Source: Deltaproteobacteria bacterium
GTDB lineage: Bacteria > Desulfobacterota > DSM-4660 > Desulfatiglandales > HGW-15
Reading direction: 5' to 3'
Length of the DNA: 6,553 nucleotides
NCBI GenBank assembly: GCA_016926135.1
Contig: JAFGPH010000257.1
Location: forward strand, 1 to 6,553
Shown here: positions 1-6,213 of the stretch, one piece after another
Layout of the letters: each line of letters starts with the position of its first letter
Numbering within the stretch: position 1 is the stretch's first letter
Made by a program: the position numbers and the translations under genes
Notes under the pieces: generated by a model
The model's input: the letters and a program-made list of their open reading frames with translations, nothing else
Told to the model about the DNA's origin: nothing
Databases searched by the model: none

Positions 1-1
1 C

Positions 2-643
2 TACGACGGACAGCGGCGCAGGGTCATTCCTTGCTTTGACGACTTTTACCGCACCGCCGTGGACATGATCCCCTTCGACCCCGAAGATGCCTTTACCGTT
101 TTGGATCTGGGCGCGGGAACCGGTCTCCTGAGCGCGCTCATTCTCGGCCGATTTCCCAAGGCCGGGATCACGCTTCTGGACTTCTCCGAAAAAATGCTCG
201 AAAAGGCTAGGGAACGCTTTCAGACAAAGAAGGGAGTTCGCTTCTGCACGCTCGACTATGCCCGTTCCCCCCTGCCGCGGCATTTCCACCTCGTGGTCTC
301 AGCCATGTCCATTCACCATCTTACCGATGCCGATAAGAGAGGGCTCTTTCAGGGAATCTATGAGGCCCTCCTGCCGGAAGGGCATTTCATCCACGCCGAA
401 CTGGTCAGGGGGGCCACGGATTTCTCAGAGGCCGTCCACCGCCGGGTCTGGCTGGGGCACCTGGAGAGGACCGGACTGACGGAAGAGCAGGTGTCGGTCA
501 TCCTGGAACGTATGACCTACGACAAGACGGCTCCCCTGGAGGCGCAGTTGACCTGGCTGAGAGAGGCGGGTTTTGCCGATGTCGACTGCTACTTCAAGTA
601 CCATAACTTCGCCGTTTACACCGGCAGGAAGCTGGAGACGTGA
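2..643 (+). CDS. Class I SAM-dependent methyltransferase (5' end cut by window edge)
   Basis: The reading frame is open from the first complete codon at position 2, so the true start lies upstream; 213 residues are visible. The GTG at 59 is probably internal, because the 19 codons before it encode a family-like N-terminal segment (YDGQRRRVIPCFDDFYRTAV). That Arg-rich IPCFDDFY stretch resembles CmoA-like and related class I methyltransferases. SAM-binding motif I (VLDLGAGTG) is encoded at about 98-124. It is followed by the acidic end of strand 2 (LLDFSEKML) and a motif near 300-325 (SAMSIHHL) typical of the region after motif II. The C-terminal region contains APLEAQLTWLREAGF, common in this group. 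The enzyme is expected to be cytosolic and to move a methyl group from SAM to an unknown acceptor. It sits 2 nt ahead of the FAD oxidase, so it is probably the operon's upstream member in this window. The substrate cannot be inferred; a link to corrinoid chemistry is only suggested by position. Confidence 0.9.
   Translation, partial: YDGQRRRVIPCFDDFYRTAVDMIPFDPEDAFTVLDLGAGTGLLSALILGRFPKAGITLLDFSEKMLEKARERFQTKKGVRFCTLDYARSPLPRHFHLVVSAMSIHHLTDADKRGLFQGIYEALLPEGHFIHAELVRGATDFSEAVHRRVWLGHLERTGLTEEQVSVILERMTYDKTAPLEAQLTWLREAGFADVDCYFKYHNFAVYTGRKLET
634..637 (+). promoter_or_regulatory. Ribosome binding site for the FAD oxidase
   Basis: GGAG lies 8 nt before the ATG at 646 but only 2 nt before the possible GTG at 640. 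This spacing favours 646 as the start. The site sits inside the last codons of the methyltransferase gene. Confidence 0.55.
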
Positions 644-645
644 GC

Positions 646-2058
646 ATGGATATGGACCTCAAGAAGCTTGCCAGGGACCTGGCAGAACTGGTGGGAAAGG
701 AAAACGCCTTCACCGACCGGCCGACGGCCCTGACCTACGCAAAGGACACCATGCCCTGGGATGTGGAAGCCCACAACATGCCCTACGCCGTCGTCAGACC
801 CTCCGACAGCCAGGAGGTCTCGCGGGTCCTGCGATATGCCAACCAAAAGGGGATTCCGGTGCATACCCACGGATCGGGCACATCGCTCGTGGGATTGGGG
901 CGTCCCAAGACGAACGGCATCGTGCTGGATACGGGTCGCATGAAGGGCCTTGAGATCTTCCCGGAGAGGGGATACTTCGAGGTGGGGGCGGGACTTCACA
1001 TCGCGAAGCTCCGGAAGGCACTGGAAGCCCACCATGCGCTTCTTCCCGCCTTTCCCGGGAGCGAATTGGTCGCCACCATCGGCGGCCTCATCTCCGTGAA
1101 CACCAGCGCCCATGGAGTTGACGCGACCCTCTTCAAACCGGGCGATTACGTGCTGGGCATGGAAGTCGTGCTTCCCACCGGGGAGATCATCGAGACCGGA
1201 ACGCAGTCCCAGCGCAGGCCGGCAGGGATCGAACTCACCAAGTTTCTGGTCGGTTCCGAGGGTCTGCTCTGTGTGATCACCAAAATCAGAATGCGCCTTG
1301 TCCCCATGCCCCATACGGCGAACATCGTCGCACACTACCGGAGCACCGAGGATATCCTGGAGACGGTCATGGCCATGTACCGGCAGGGCATTCCCACACC
1401 CATGTTCTTCGAGTATCTGGATGAGAACTCCTCCAAGGTGGGATTTGAGGCGGTGGGTCTTGAAGCGCCTCCCGGCGCCGTGGCCATGATGACCATGCCT
1501 TCCTCCACGCAAACGGGCTGTTTGGAAAAGGCCCGACGGTTTCTGGACTTCCTGACGGTGGGAAACCCTATCGAGGCAAAGATCGTTGAAGACCAGAACG
1601 AGTGGGGGCGGATCTGGAGCAGTCGGGCCGAGGCCGGGAACTACATCTACCGACTGGGCTCCACCTTCGGTAGCGAGATCACCGTCAGGATTGATAAGCT
1701 CAAGGAGGCCTTTCGTGAGGCCCGTCAACTCATCCTGAACCTGGAGAGCTTCAAGGGAAATGAATTCTATTCCTTTGGACACATCGGCGCGCCCACCATC
1801 CATGCCTACGCCTTCATCCCCACCAAGGACATCCCCAATGACGTCAAGATCGCGGTGGCCACAGAGGTGCGGGAGAAGACCGAGAACCTGAACGTAAAGT
1901 ACGGCGGTTGCGGCGGCGAATGGGGTCTGACCGCACAAAGGGCATCCTTTCTGAAAAGCAAATACGGCGACGTTTACTACGATCTGCTCGTCAGCCTGAA
2001 GAGGACCATGGATCCCCGGAACATCCTCAACCGGGGCAATCTGGAAGGTTGGACATGA
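646..2058 (+). CDS. GlcD/D-lactate dehydrogenase-like FAD-linked oxidase subunit
   Basis: This 470-residue protein belongs to the VAO/PCMH flavoprotein family and is slightly shorter than typical GlcD (about 500). The FAD-binding domain shows AVVRPSDSQEV, then HGSGTS at residues 75-80, then ATIGG near 143-147, and EVVLPTGEII. The C-terminal FAD-oxidase domain has GHIGAPTIH (H379, H386) and GGEWG (E425, W426), ending in a DPRNILNRGNL tail typical of the family. In D-2-hydroxyglutarate and D-lactate dehydrogenases the corresponding motifs are GHxGDGNxH and EHGIG. Here the two His and the Glu of the metal site are kept, but the His after Glu is Trp. The next two genes supply iron-sulfur subunits, as in GlcDEF-type complexes, so it likely passes electrons from a flavin to Fe-S centres. 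The substrate is probably a hydroxy acid or related alcohol by family, but the altered pocket makes that uncertain. Start 646 was chosen by RBS spacing; GTG 640, overlapping the upstream stop, is the alternative. Confidence 0.9.
   Translation: MDMDLKKLARDLAELVGKENAFTDRPTALTYAKDTMPWDVEAHNMPYAVVRPSDSQEVSRVLRYANQKGIPVHTHGSGTSLVGLGRPKTNGIVLDTGRMKGLEIFPERGYFEVGAGLHIAKLRKALEAHHALLPAFPGSELVATIGGLISVNTSAHGVDATLFKPGDYVLGMEVVLPTGEIIETGTQSQRRPAGIELTKFLVGSEGLLCVITKIRMRLVPMPHTANIVAHYRSTEDILETVMAMYRQGIPTPMFFEYLDENSSKVGFEAVGLEAPPGAVAMMTMPSSTQTGCLEKARRFLDFLTVGNPIEAKIVEDQNEWGRIWSSRAEAGNYIYRLGSTFGSEITVRIDKLKEAFREARQLILNLESFKGNEFYSFGHIGAPTIHAYAFIPTKDIPNDVKIAVATEVREKTENLNVKYGGCGGEWGLTAQRASFLKSKYGDVYYDLLVSLKRTMDPRNILNRGNLEGWT
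2043..2048 (+). promoter_or_regulatory. Ribosome binding site for the HdrC-like gene
   Basis: GGAAGG lies 6 nt before the ATG at 2055, within the last codons of the FAD oxidase. Together with the ATGA start/stop overlap this indicates translational coupling. Confidence 0.55.
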
Positions 2059-2396
2059 GCGACAGGGAAGCGGCCAAGAAGACCTTGCTCCAGGAAATAG
2101 CCAAGTGCCGCTCATGCAGGTTCTGTGTGGACGTGTGTCCGACTTACCAGGCCTCGGACGGCCTGGAGTCCATGTCGGCCTACGGCAGGTTGCAGATCAT
2201 CAAATACTTGCTCCAGGGCACACTGCCCTTTGACGATGCCCTGATCCATCGGCTCTACAGTTGCCTTCAGTGCAGGCGCTGTGAAAGGGTATGCAAGAGC
2301 AAGGGCCAGAATCTGGACATCTGCAGGATCCTGAGACTGGGGAGGGCACTGCTCTCACCGTCTCTCGTGGAGGGAAGAGGCCATGAGACGCTCTAA
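2055..2396 (+). CDS. HdrC-like protein with two 4Fe-4S motifs
   Basis: This small protein of 113 residues carries two cysteine motifs. The first is CxxCxxCxxxCP at C18, C21, C24, C28. The second is CxxCxxCxxxC at C70, C73, C76, C80, followed by Lys rather than the usual Pro. Each should hold one 4Fe-4S cluster, with the crossed ligation usual for dicluster ferredoxin-like folds. There is no signal peptide or membrane segment, so it is cytosolic or bound to a membrane partner. It corresponds to HdrC or to the N-terminal ferredoxin half of GlcF, and should carry electrons between the upstream flavoprotein and the downstream CCG protein. The ATG overlaps the FAD gene stop as ATGA. The frame is open further upstream (to 1908), but that extension lies wholly inside the FAD gene and is not credible. 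A ninth cysteine (C90) follows the second motif; its role is unclear. Confidence 0.9.
   Translation: MSDREAAKKTLLQEIAKCRSCRFCVDVCPTYQASDGLESMSAYGRLQIIKYLLQGTLPFDDALIHRLYSCLQCRRCERVCKSKGQNLDICRILRLGRALLSPSLVEGRGHETL
2369..2374 (+). promoter_or_regulatory. Ribosome binding site for the CCG-domain gene
   Basis: GGAGGG lies 8 nt before the ATG at 2383, inside the end of the HdrC-like gene. This strong site argues that the CCG gene is translated independently and is not the tail of a frameshifted fusion. Confidence 0.65.
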
Positions 2397-3375
2397 GGCA
2401 TGGATCTCCCAGGCCCTGTCTACTCTCCAGGGGAATATGGACAGAACGGGAGATCCTCTCGGTTTCAGGAACCCTTATTGGATTCGCTGGGCAGAAGGTC
2501 TCAACCTCCCCAGGGAGGGAAAGACCGTTTTGTTCACGGGCAGGATGTACCAGATGCTCCCCTTCGTGGTCCAGGCTACGCAGCTCGTCACGGCTGTCCG
2601 GCCTCTGCTGGCTGTAAGGGGTTTTGACAAACTCCTGGCCATGGGCAACCGTGTGGCCGGGCCATCCGTCATACGACTGAAGGCGCGGGGGGAGAGGGCA
2701 CTGGCGGAGAGGGGAGAGATAGTCCTGAGAGGAATCCTGGCCGCCCTGCGGGCGGCCGGGGAGCGCCCCGCCTATCTGTATGAGGCTGAACCCTATAGCG
2801 GCGTGCTTCCGCATGACCTCGGTCTGGAGGAGAAGATTGCCCGGCACGTCGGCACGGTCTACCGGCTGCTCAAGCAGAAAGGCGTCCAGACGGTCATCAC
2901 CGTCGACCCCCATACAACGTACATGCTGAAGGAAATCTACCCCACCTATATCCAGGGCTTCGACATCCAGGTGAGGCACTACCTGGAGCCTTTGTCGGAA
3001 GGGATCCAGGAGGCGGGGATTTCCCATCCCCCTGGGTTACCGGAGGCCTTCGTCCTGCACGATCCATGCGTGATGGCCAGAGACCTGGGGATGACGGATG
3101 AGATTAGAAAGGTGGTTCGGACACTCGGTGTCTCCATCCTGGAACCTCAAAACACGAAACTGGATACGGCCTGCTGTGGCGGACCTGTCGAATACGCCTT
3201 CGCCGACCTCAGTGAGCAAATCTCTTCGATCCGCGCGAAGGAACTTGCTGGCATCTCCCGCGATGTGCTTGCCCTGTGCCCCATATGCCTCATCAACCTG
3301 CTCAGGCACGAAAGGGAACTGGGCATACGGGTCTGGGACCTGGGGGAAGTGCTCTACGCATTGATGACAGAATGA
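2383..3375 (+). CDS. HdrB/GlcF-like CCG-domain iron-sulfur protein
   Basis: This protein has 330 residues. Members of the family usually carry two CCG domains (Cx~31-39CCx~35-36CxxC) that bind a special Fe-S cluster in heterodisulfide reductase and glycolate or lactate oxidase. The C-terminal repeat is intact: HDPC (C229), CCGGP (C264, C265) and CPIC (C299, C302). The N-terminal repeat keeps its fold signature but has no cysteines: FTGRMYQ has R54 where the first Cys would be, PYSG (137-140) stands in place of CCG, and DPHT (175-178) replaces CPxC. So a single CCG cluster is expected. The segment near residues 17-40 (GNMDRTGDPLGF...WIRWAEGL) resembles the linker between ferredoxin and CCG halves in fused GlcF or HdrD proteins. 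The gene overlaps the HdrC-like gene by 14 nt. It is probably the electron-exit subunit of the flavoprotein complex; its partner (quinone, thiol or another carrier) is unknown. Confidence 0.88.
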   Translation: MRRSKAWISQALSTLQGNMDRTGDPLGFRNPYWIRWAEGLNLPREGKTVLFTGRMYQMLPFVVQATQLVTAVRPLLAVRGFDKLLAMGNRVAGPSVIRLKARGERALAERGEIVLRGILAALRAAGERPAYLYEAEPYSGVLPHDLGLEEKIARHVGTVYRLLKQKGVQTVITVDPHTTYMLKEIYPTYIQGFDIQVRHYLEPLSEGIQEAGISHPPGLPEAFVLHDPCVMARDLGMTDEIRKVVRTLGVSILEPQNTKLDTACCGGPVEYAFADLSEQISSIRAKELAGISRDVLALCPICLINLLRHERELGIRVWDLGEVLYALMTE

Positions 3376-3386
3376 CTTTCATCCAT

Positions 3387-3391
3387 GGAGG
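3387..3391 (+). promoter_or_regulatory. Ribosome binding site that decides the corrinoid-protein start
   Basis: GGAGG lies 5 nt before the ATG at 3397 and overlaps the last base of an in-frame upstream ATG at 3385. No Shine-Dalgarno sequence precedes 3385, so 3397 is the better start. Confidence 0.65.
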
Positions 3392-3396
3392 AAACT

Positions 3397-4071
3397 ATGG
3401 GGTCGCCTGAACGAACGGAGCAACTGTTAAGTCAGATCCACGATGCTATCGTTGCCTTTGACGAGGAGGCCTCGGCCCGACTGTGTCGATCCCTGCTGGA
3501 CGAGGGGATCGAACCCTACTACGGGGTGACGAAAGGCCTGGCGCCCGGAATGGACACGGTGGGCAAGCTCTACGAGAAAAGGGAGTATTTCATTCCCCAG
3601 TTGCTCCTCTGCACCGACGCATTCAATGCCGGCATGGAGATCCTCAAGCCTCACATCAAGCTGGATCTCGAAGGGGGATCGGCCGGCAAAGTCATCCTGG
3701 GCGTGGTAGAGGGGGACATTCACGACATCGGCAAAAACCTCGTGAAGACCATGTTCGAGGTGGCCGGATGGGAGACCCATGACCTGGGAAGGGACGTGAA
3801 GCTGGATCGGTTCCCTGAAGAACAACAGAAGGTCCAGGCCGACATTGTCGCGGTCTCGGCCCTGATGACGACAAGCATGCTGGCCATACCCAAGCTGATC
3901 GAGATGTTGAGGGGCCAGGGTGGAGCGGTTCGGATTATGGTCGGAGGGGCTCCCCTTTCGCCTGATATCGCCCGGCAGTATGGGGCGGACGGCTATGCCC
4001 CGGACGCGGTCAGCGCGGTCAAGGAAGCCGGACGTCTCCTGAAATCACGCCCAACGACCGAACGATCTTGA
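3397..4071 (+). CDS. Corrinoid (B12-binding) methyl-carrier protein, MtaC/MttC type
   Basis: At 224 residues this is the normal size for a stand-alone corrinoid protein of methyltransferase systems. Residues about 1-90 form the helical cap domain; YEKREYFIPQLLLCTDAFNAGM is the characteristic cap segment that shields the cobalt face. Residues about 95-220 are the Rossmann-like B12 domain. It carries DIHDIG at 107-112, with H109 as the expected lower axial cobalt ligand. It also has SAL at 154-156 (SxL motif) and GG at 183-184 near the nucleotide loop of cobalamin. This matches base-off/His-on binding as in MetH, MtaC and MttC. It should accept a methyl group on Co(I) from one methyltransferase and donate it to another. 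The two UroD-like genes that follow, the first 8 nt downstream, are the obvious partners. The gene is 21 nt after the CCG gene. An alternative start at 3385 would add four residues. Confidence 0.93.
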   Translation: MGSPERTEQLLSQIHDAIVAFDEEASARLCRSLLDEGIEPYYGVTKGLAPGMDTVGKLYEKREYFIPQLLLCTDAFNAGMEILKPHIKLDLEGGSAGKVILGVVEGDIHDIGKNLVKTMFEVAGWETHDLGRDVKLDRFPEEQQKVQADIVAVSALMTTSMLAIPKLIEMLRGQGGAVRIMVGGAPLSPDIARQYGADGYAPDAVSAVKEAGRLLKSRPTTERS

Positions 4072-4073
4072 GG
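4070..4073 (+). promoter_or_regulatory. Ribosome binding site for the first UroD-family gene
   Basis: GAGG lies 6 nt before the ATG at 4080 and overlaps the stop codon of the corrinoid gene. It favours 4080 over a TTG at 4068, which has no matching upstream site. Confidence 0.5.
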
Positions 4074-4079
4074 ACGCCC

Positions 4080-5150
4080 ATGGACATGAAACAAGACCGA
4101 ATGACGAGCCGTGAGCGATTGGAGGCACTGTTCACTTACAAGACCCCCGATCGCGTGCCCATTGGGGCCATGGCCACGGGTTTCAGCACCCGGAACGCCG
4201 GCTTCACCGTGGCCGATGCCTACGAAGATGCCGAGAAAAGTTTCCAGGCCACCCTGTGGACCTACGAGCAGTATGGTTGGGACCCCATCCCCCAGTATTC
4301 AGGCCATACCCTTCTCGGCGCCTGGGATTTCGGCGGGGATGTGAGGGTGCCCAGAGGTCAGTACGAGGGTGCCCTGGTCATCAGCCGGTATCCGGTCCAA
4401 AGCGAGGAGGATATCGAAAAACTGGAGATGCCCGATCCCCGGAAAGCAGGAAGGATCCCCACGGCATTTCGTTTTTCCAGGCTCCAGATGGAGCACCACC
4501 TCCCTGTCTACTTTTTTGCCCGTTCCCCTTTCTGCATGGCCGCCAACCTGTGCGGCATCGACACGTTCCTGAGATGGACGGTGCGAAAACCCGAGATCTG
4601 CCACCGTCTGCTGAGACTGGCCCTGGATCATACCCTGAACGCCCTGGCCTACTGGGTGGAGGCTTTTGGGGTTGAAAACATCTTTGCCTGGATGAGTTCC
4701 CCCACGGAATCCAACCAGCTCGTTTCTCCCAAGACCGTCGAGACCCTGGCCCTGCCCTACCATGTGGAGTACCACCATCGTTTGGGATCCCTGGGAATCA
4801 GGAGATTCGGCCTCCATGTCTGCGGCGAGCAGAATCTGAATCTCCCCGTCTTCTCCGGAGCACCGCCATGGTCTCACCCCAGCGTCCTCAGCTTCGGACA
4901 CGAAGTGGACCTGGAGACGGCGGCCCGCCACTTCCCCGAGGACATCATCTTCGGAAACATTGAACCGGCCATTCTCCAGACCGGAACCCCGGACCAGGTC
5001 TACGAGATCTGCAGAGAGGCCATCCTGAAGGGAAAGAAGGCCCCGGGGGGGTTCATTCTGGGACCCGGCTGCGGTATTCCCCCGTTCGCCCCCCCGGTCA
5101 ACCTTTTTGCCATGACCAAAGCCGTGAATGATTTCGGGTGGTATGGATAG
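4080..5150 (+). CDS. UroD-family corrinoid methyltransferase 1 (MtaA/MtbA-like)
   Basis: This protein has 356 residues and a TIM-barrel fold by family. The start region MTSRERLEALFTYKTPDRVP is the standard N-terminus of UroD-like methyltransferases. Zinc-ligand motif His-x-Cys...Cys is present: H246 and C248 (LHVCG) and C331 (GPGCGIPP). Heme-pathway UroD lacks this motif, whereas MtaA/MtbA methylcobamide:thiol methyltransferases use it to activate the methyl acceptor or donor. Other landmarks are LVSPKTVE before the barrel centre, GNIEP and the TGTPDQVYE segment. It is clearly paralogous to the next gene, and follows the corrinoid gene by 8 nt. It probably moves methyl groups to or from the corrinoid protein. 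Whether it is the substrate demethylase or the onward transferase is not evident. Compared with its paralog its pocket region differs (FARSPFCMAANLCGIDTF versus LGGSFTIAGNLCDAATL), so a different partner is likely. Start 4080 is chosen by RBS; TTG 4068 and ATG 4086 are alternatives. Confidence 0.9.
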   Translation: MDMKQDRMTSRERLEALFTYKTPDRVPIGAMATGFSTRNAGFTVADAYEDAEKSFQATLWTYEQYGWDPIPQYSGHTLLGAWDFGGDVRVPRGQYEGALVISRYPVQSEEDIEKLEMPDPRKAGRIPTAFRFSRLQMEHHLPVYFFARSPFCMAANLCGIDTFLRWTVRKPEICHRLLRLALDHTLNALAYWVEAFGVENIFAWMSSPTESNQLVSPKTVETLALPYHVEYHHRLGSLGIRRFGLHVCGEQNLNLPVFSGAPPWSHPSVLSFGHEVDLETAARHFPEDIIFGNIEPAILQTGTPDQVYEICREAILKGKKAPGGFILGPGCGIPPFAPPVNLFAMTKAVNDFGWYG

Positions 5151-5155
5151 AAGGA
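5151..5155 (+). promoter_or_regulatory. Ribosome binding site for the second UroD-family gene
   Basis: AAGGA immediately follows the stop of the preceding gene and lies 8 nt before the ATG at 5164. The other in-frame starts (5128, 5143, 5155) lack a well-spaced site. Confidence 0.5.
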
Positions 5156-5163
5156 TGGATATC

Positions 5164-6213
5164 ATGACAAGGCGTGAACGAATCCAGGCCCTCCTCAATA
5201 GACGGCCGGTGGACAGGGTGCCCCTCTACCCTTTTCTCCTGGGTTTCTGTGCCAGGAATGTGGGCTGTCCCGTCGCCGCCATCTATAGCGACGCAGAAAA
5301 GAGCTTTGACGCCCAGATCAAGACCCTGGAGCAGTACGATTTCGACTGGGGCCCTATCTATGGATATGCCTCTTACGGCACATGGGAATTCGGCGGGGAG
5401 GTTCAAATGCCCTCGGGGGGCTACCAGCAGGCCCCGGCCCACACCGTATTTCCGGTCAAAAACGAAAACGATGTGGCGGGGCTGGAACTGCCGGACGTGA
5501 AGACCGCAGGGTCCATTCCCACGGCCATGGCCTTTTCCAGGCTCCAGCAAGAGCATGGACTCCCTGTCTCCATCGTGCTGGGCGGCAGCTTTACGATAGC
5601 GGGAAACCTCTGCGATGCGGCGACGCTTTGCCGCTGGATGCTCAAGAAGCCCGACCTTGCACACAGGGTCCTTCGTATGGCGACGGATCATGTCATAGAC
5701 GTGGTGCGTTACTGGGCCGACACCTTCAGGGCCGATGAGGTCATTCCCAAGATCTGGGAACCCCTTGCCGCGAATTCCATCATTTCACCCAAGCAGTTCC
5801 AGGATTTCGTCCTGCCCTATCTGAAAGAAGCCGCTGAGGGCATCCTGGGCATGGGCGTGAAGCATATCCTTTTCCACATCTGCGGGGACCAGCAGGACAA
5901 CCTCGACTGCTGGACCCAGGTGCCCATGGGCGATCCGGGCCTCGTGAGCTTTGGAAAGGAAGTGGATCTTGCCGAAGCCATACGGCTTTTTGGAGACCGG
6001 TGCATCATCATAGGGAATGTGGACCCCGGTGCACTGTTGACCGGCACCCCGGAAACAGTCTACCGGCTCTGCAGGGAGGCCATTGAAAAAGGCAAACAGG
6101 CGCCCGGAGGCTTCATGCTGAGTTCGGGGTGCGAGGTATCTCCGGAGACCCCCGGTTATCACGTATACCTGATGAGGAAGGCCATAGAGGAGTTCGGGTC
6201 CTACCTGCCTTGA
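5164..6213 (+). CDS. UroD-family corrinoid methyltransferase 2 (MtaA/MtbA-like paralog)
   Basis: This protein has 349 residues and begins MTRRERIQALL, aligning directly with the preceding gene along its whole length; by eye the two share roughly 40% of residues. The zinc motif is present as H238 and C240 (FHICGDQ) and C323 (SSGCEVSP). The segments WEPLAANSIISPKQFQDFV, GNVDP and LLTGTPETVY closely follow MtbA/MtaA-type methyltransferases. It is therefore a second zinc-dependent methyl-transfer enzyme for the corrinoid protein. Two UroD-type enzymes around one corrinoid protein recall two-step systems in which MT1 demethylates the substrate and MT2 delivers the methyl group. The assignment of roles is inference. 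The gene starts 13 nt after its paralog and is the last of the operon; its 3' end overlaps the opposite-strand gene by 13 nt. Starts at 5155, 5143 or 5128 are possible, and the last would overlap the upstream gene by 23 nt. Confidence 0.9.
   Translation: MTRRERIQALLNRRPVDRVPLYPFLLGFCARNVGCPVAAIYSDAEKSFDAQIKTLEQYDFDWGPIYGYASYGTWEFGGEVQMPSGGYQQAPAHTVFPVKNENDVAGLELPDVKTAGSIPTAMAFSRLQQEHGLPVSIVLGGSFTIAGNLCDAATLCRWMLKKPDLAHRVLRMATDHVIDVVRYWADTFRADEVIPKIWEPLAANSIISPKQFQDFVLPYLKEAAEGILGMGVKHILFHICGDQQDNLDCWTQVPMGDPGLVSFGKEVDLAEAIRLFGDRCIIIGNVDPGALLTGTPETVYRLCREAIEKGKQAPGGFMLSSGCEVSPETPGYHVYLMRKAIEEFGSYLP

Noticed and set aside
616..2115. Long open frame on the minus strand (499 codons) opposite the FAD oxidase
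   Set aside because: It is antisense to a gene with clear family motifs. The translation shows no recognisable domain, and long antisense frames are common opposite GC-rich genes with biased third positions.
3397..4071. Fragment of methionine synthase MetH
   Set aside because: The protein has a proper start with RBS and stop and the normal size of a stand-alone cap plus B12-domain carrier; no homocysteine or folate domains are adjacent.
4299..5198. Minus-strand open frame of 299 codons opposite the first UroD gene, and similar ones at 2200-3027 and 5098-5691
   Set aside because: They have no family motifs and mirror the codon bias of the real genes; treated as shadows.
6134..6172. Inverted repeat AGGTAT...ATACCT near the end of the operon as a terminator
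   Set aside because: The arms are only 6 nt, the loop is about 25 nt, it lies inside the coding region and no T-run follows.
4080..6213. Heme-pathway uroporphyrinogen decarboxylase (HemE) for either UroD-like gene
   Set aside because: Both carry the His-x-Cys...Cys zinc motif, are duplicated in tandem and follow a corrinoid protein, which fits methyltransferases and not HemE.
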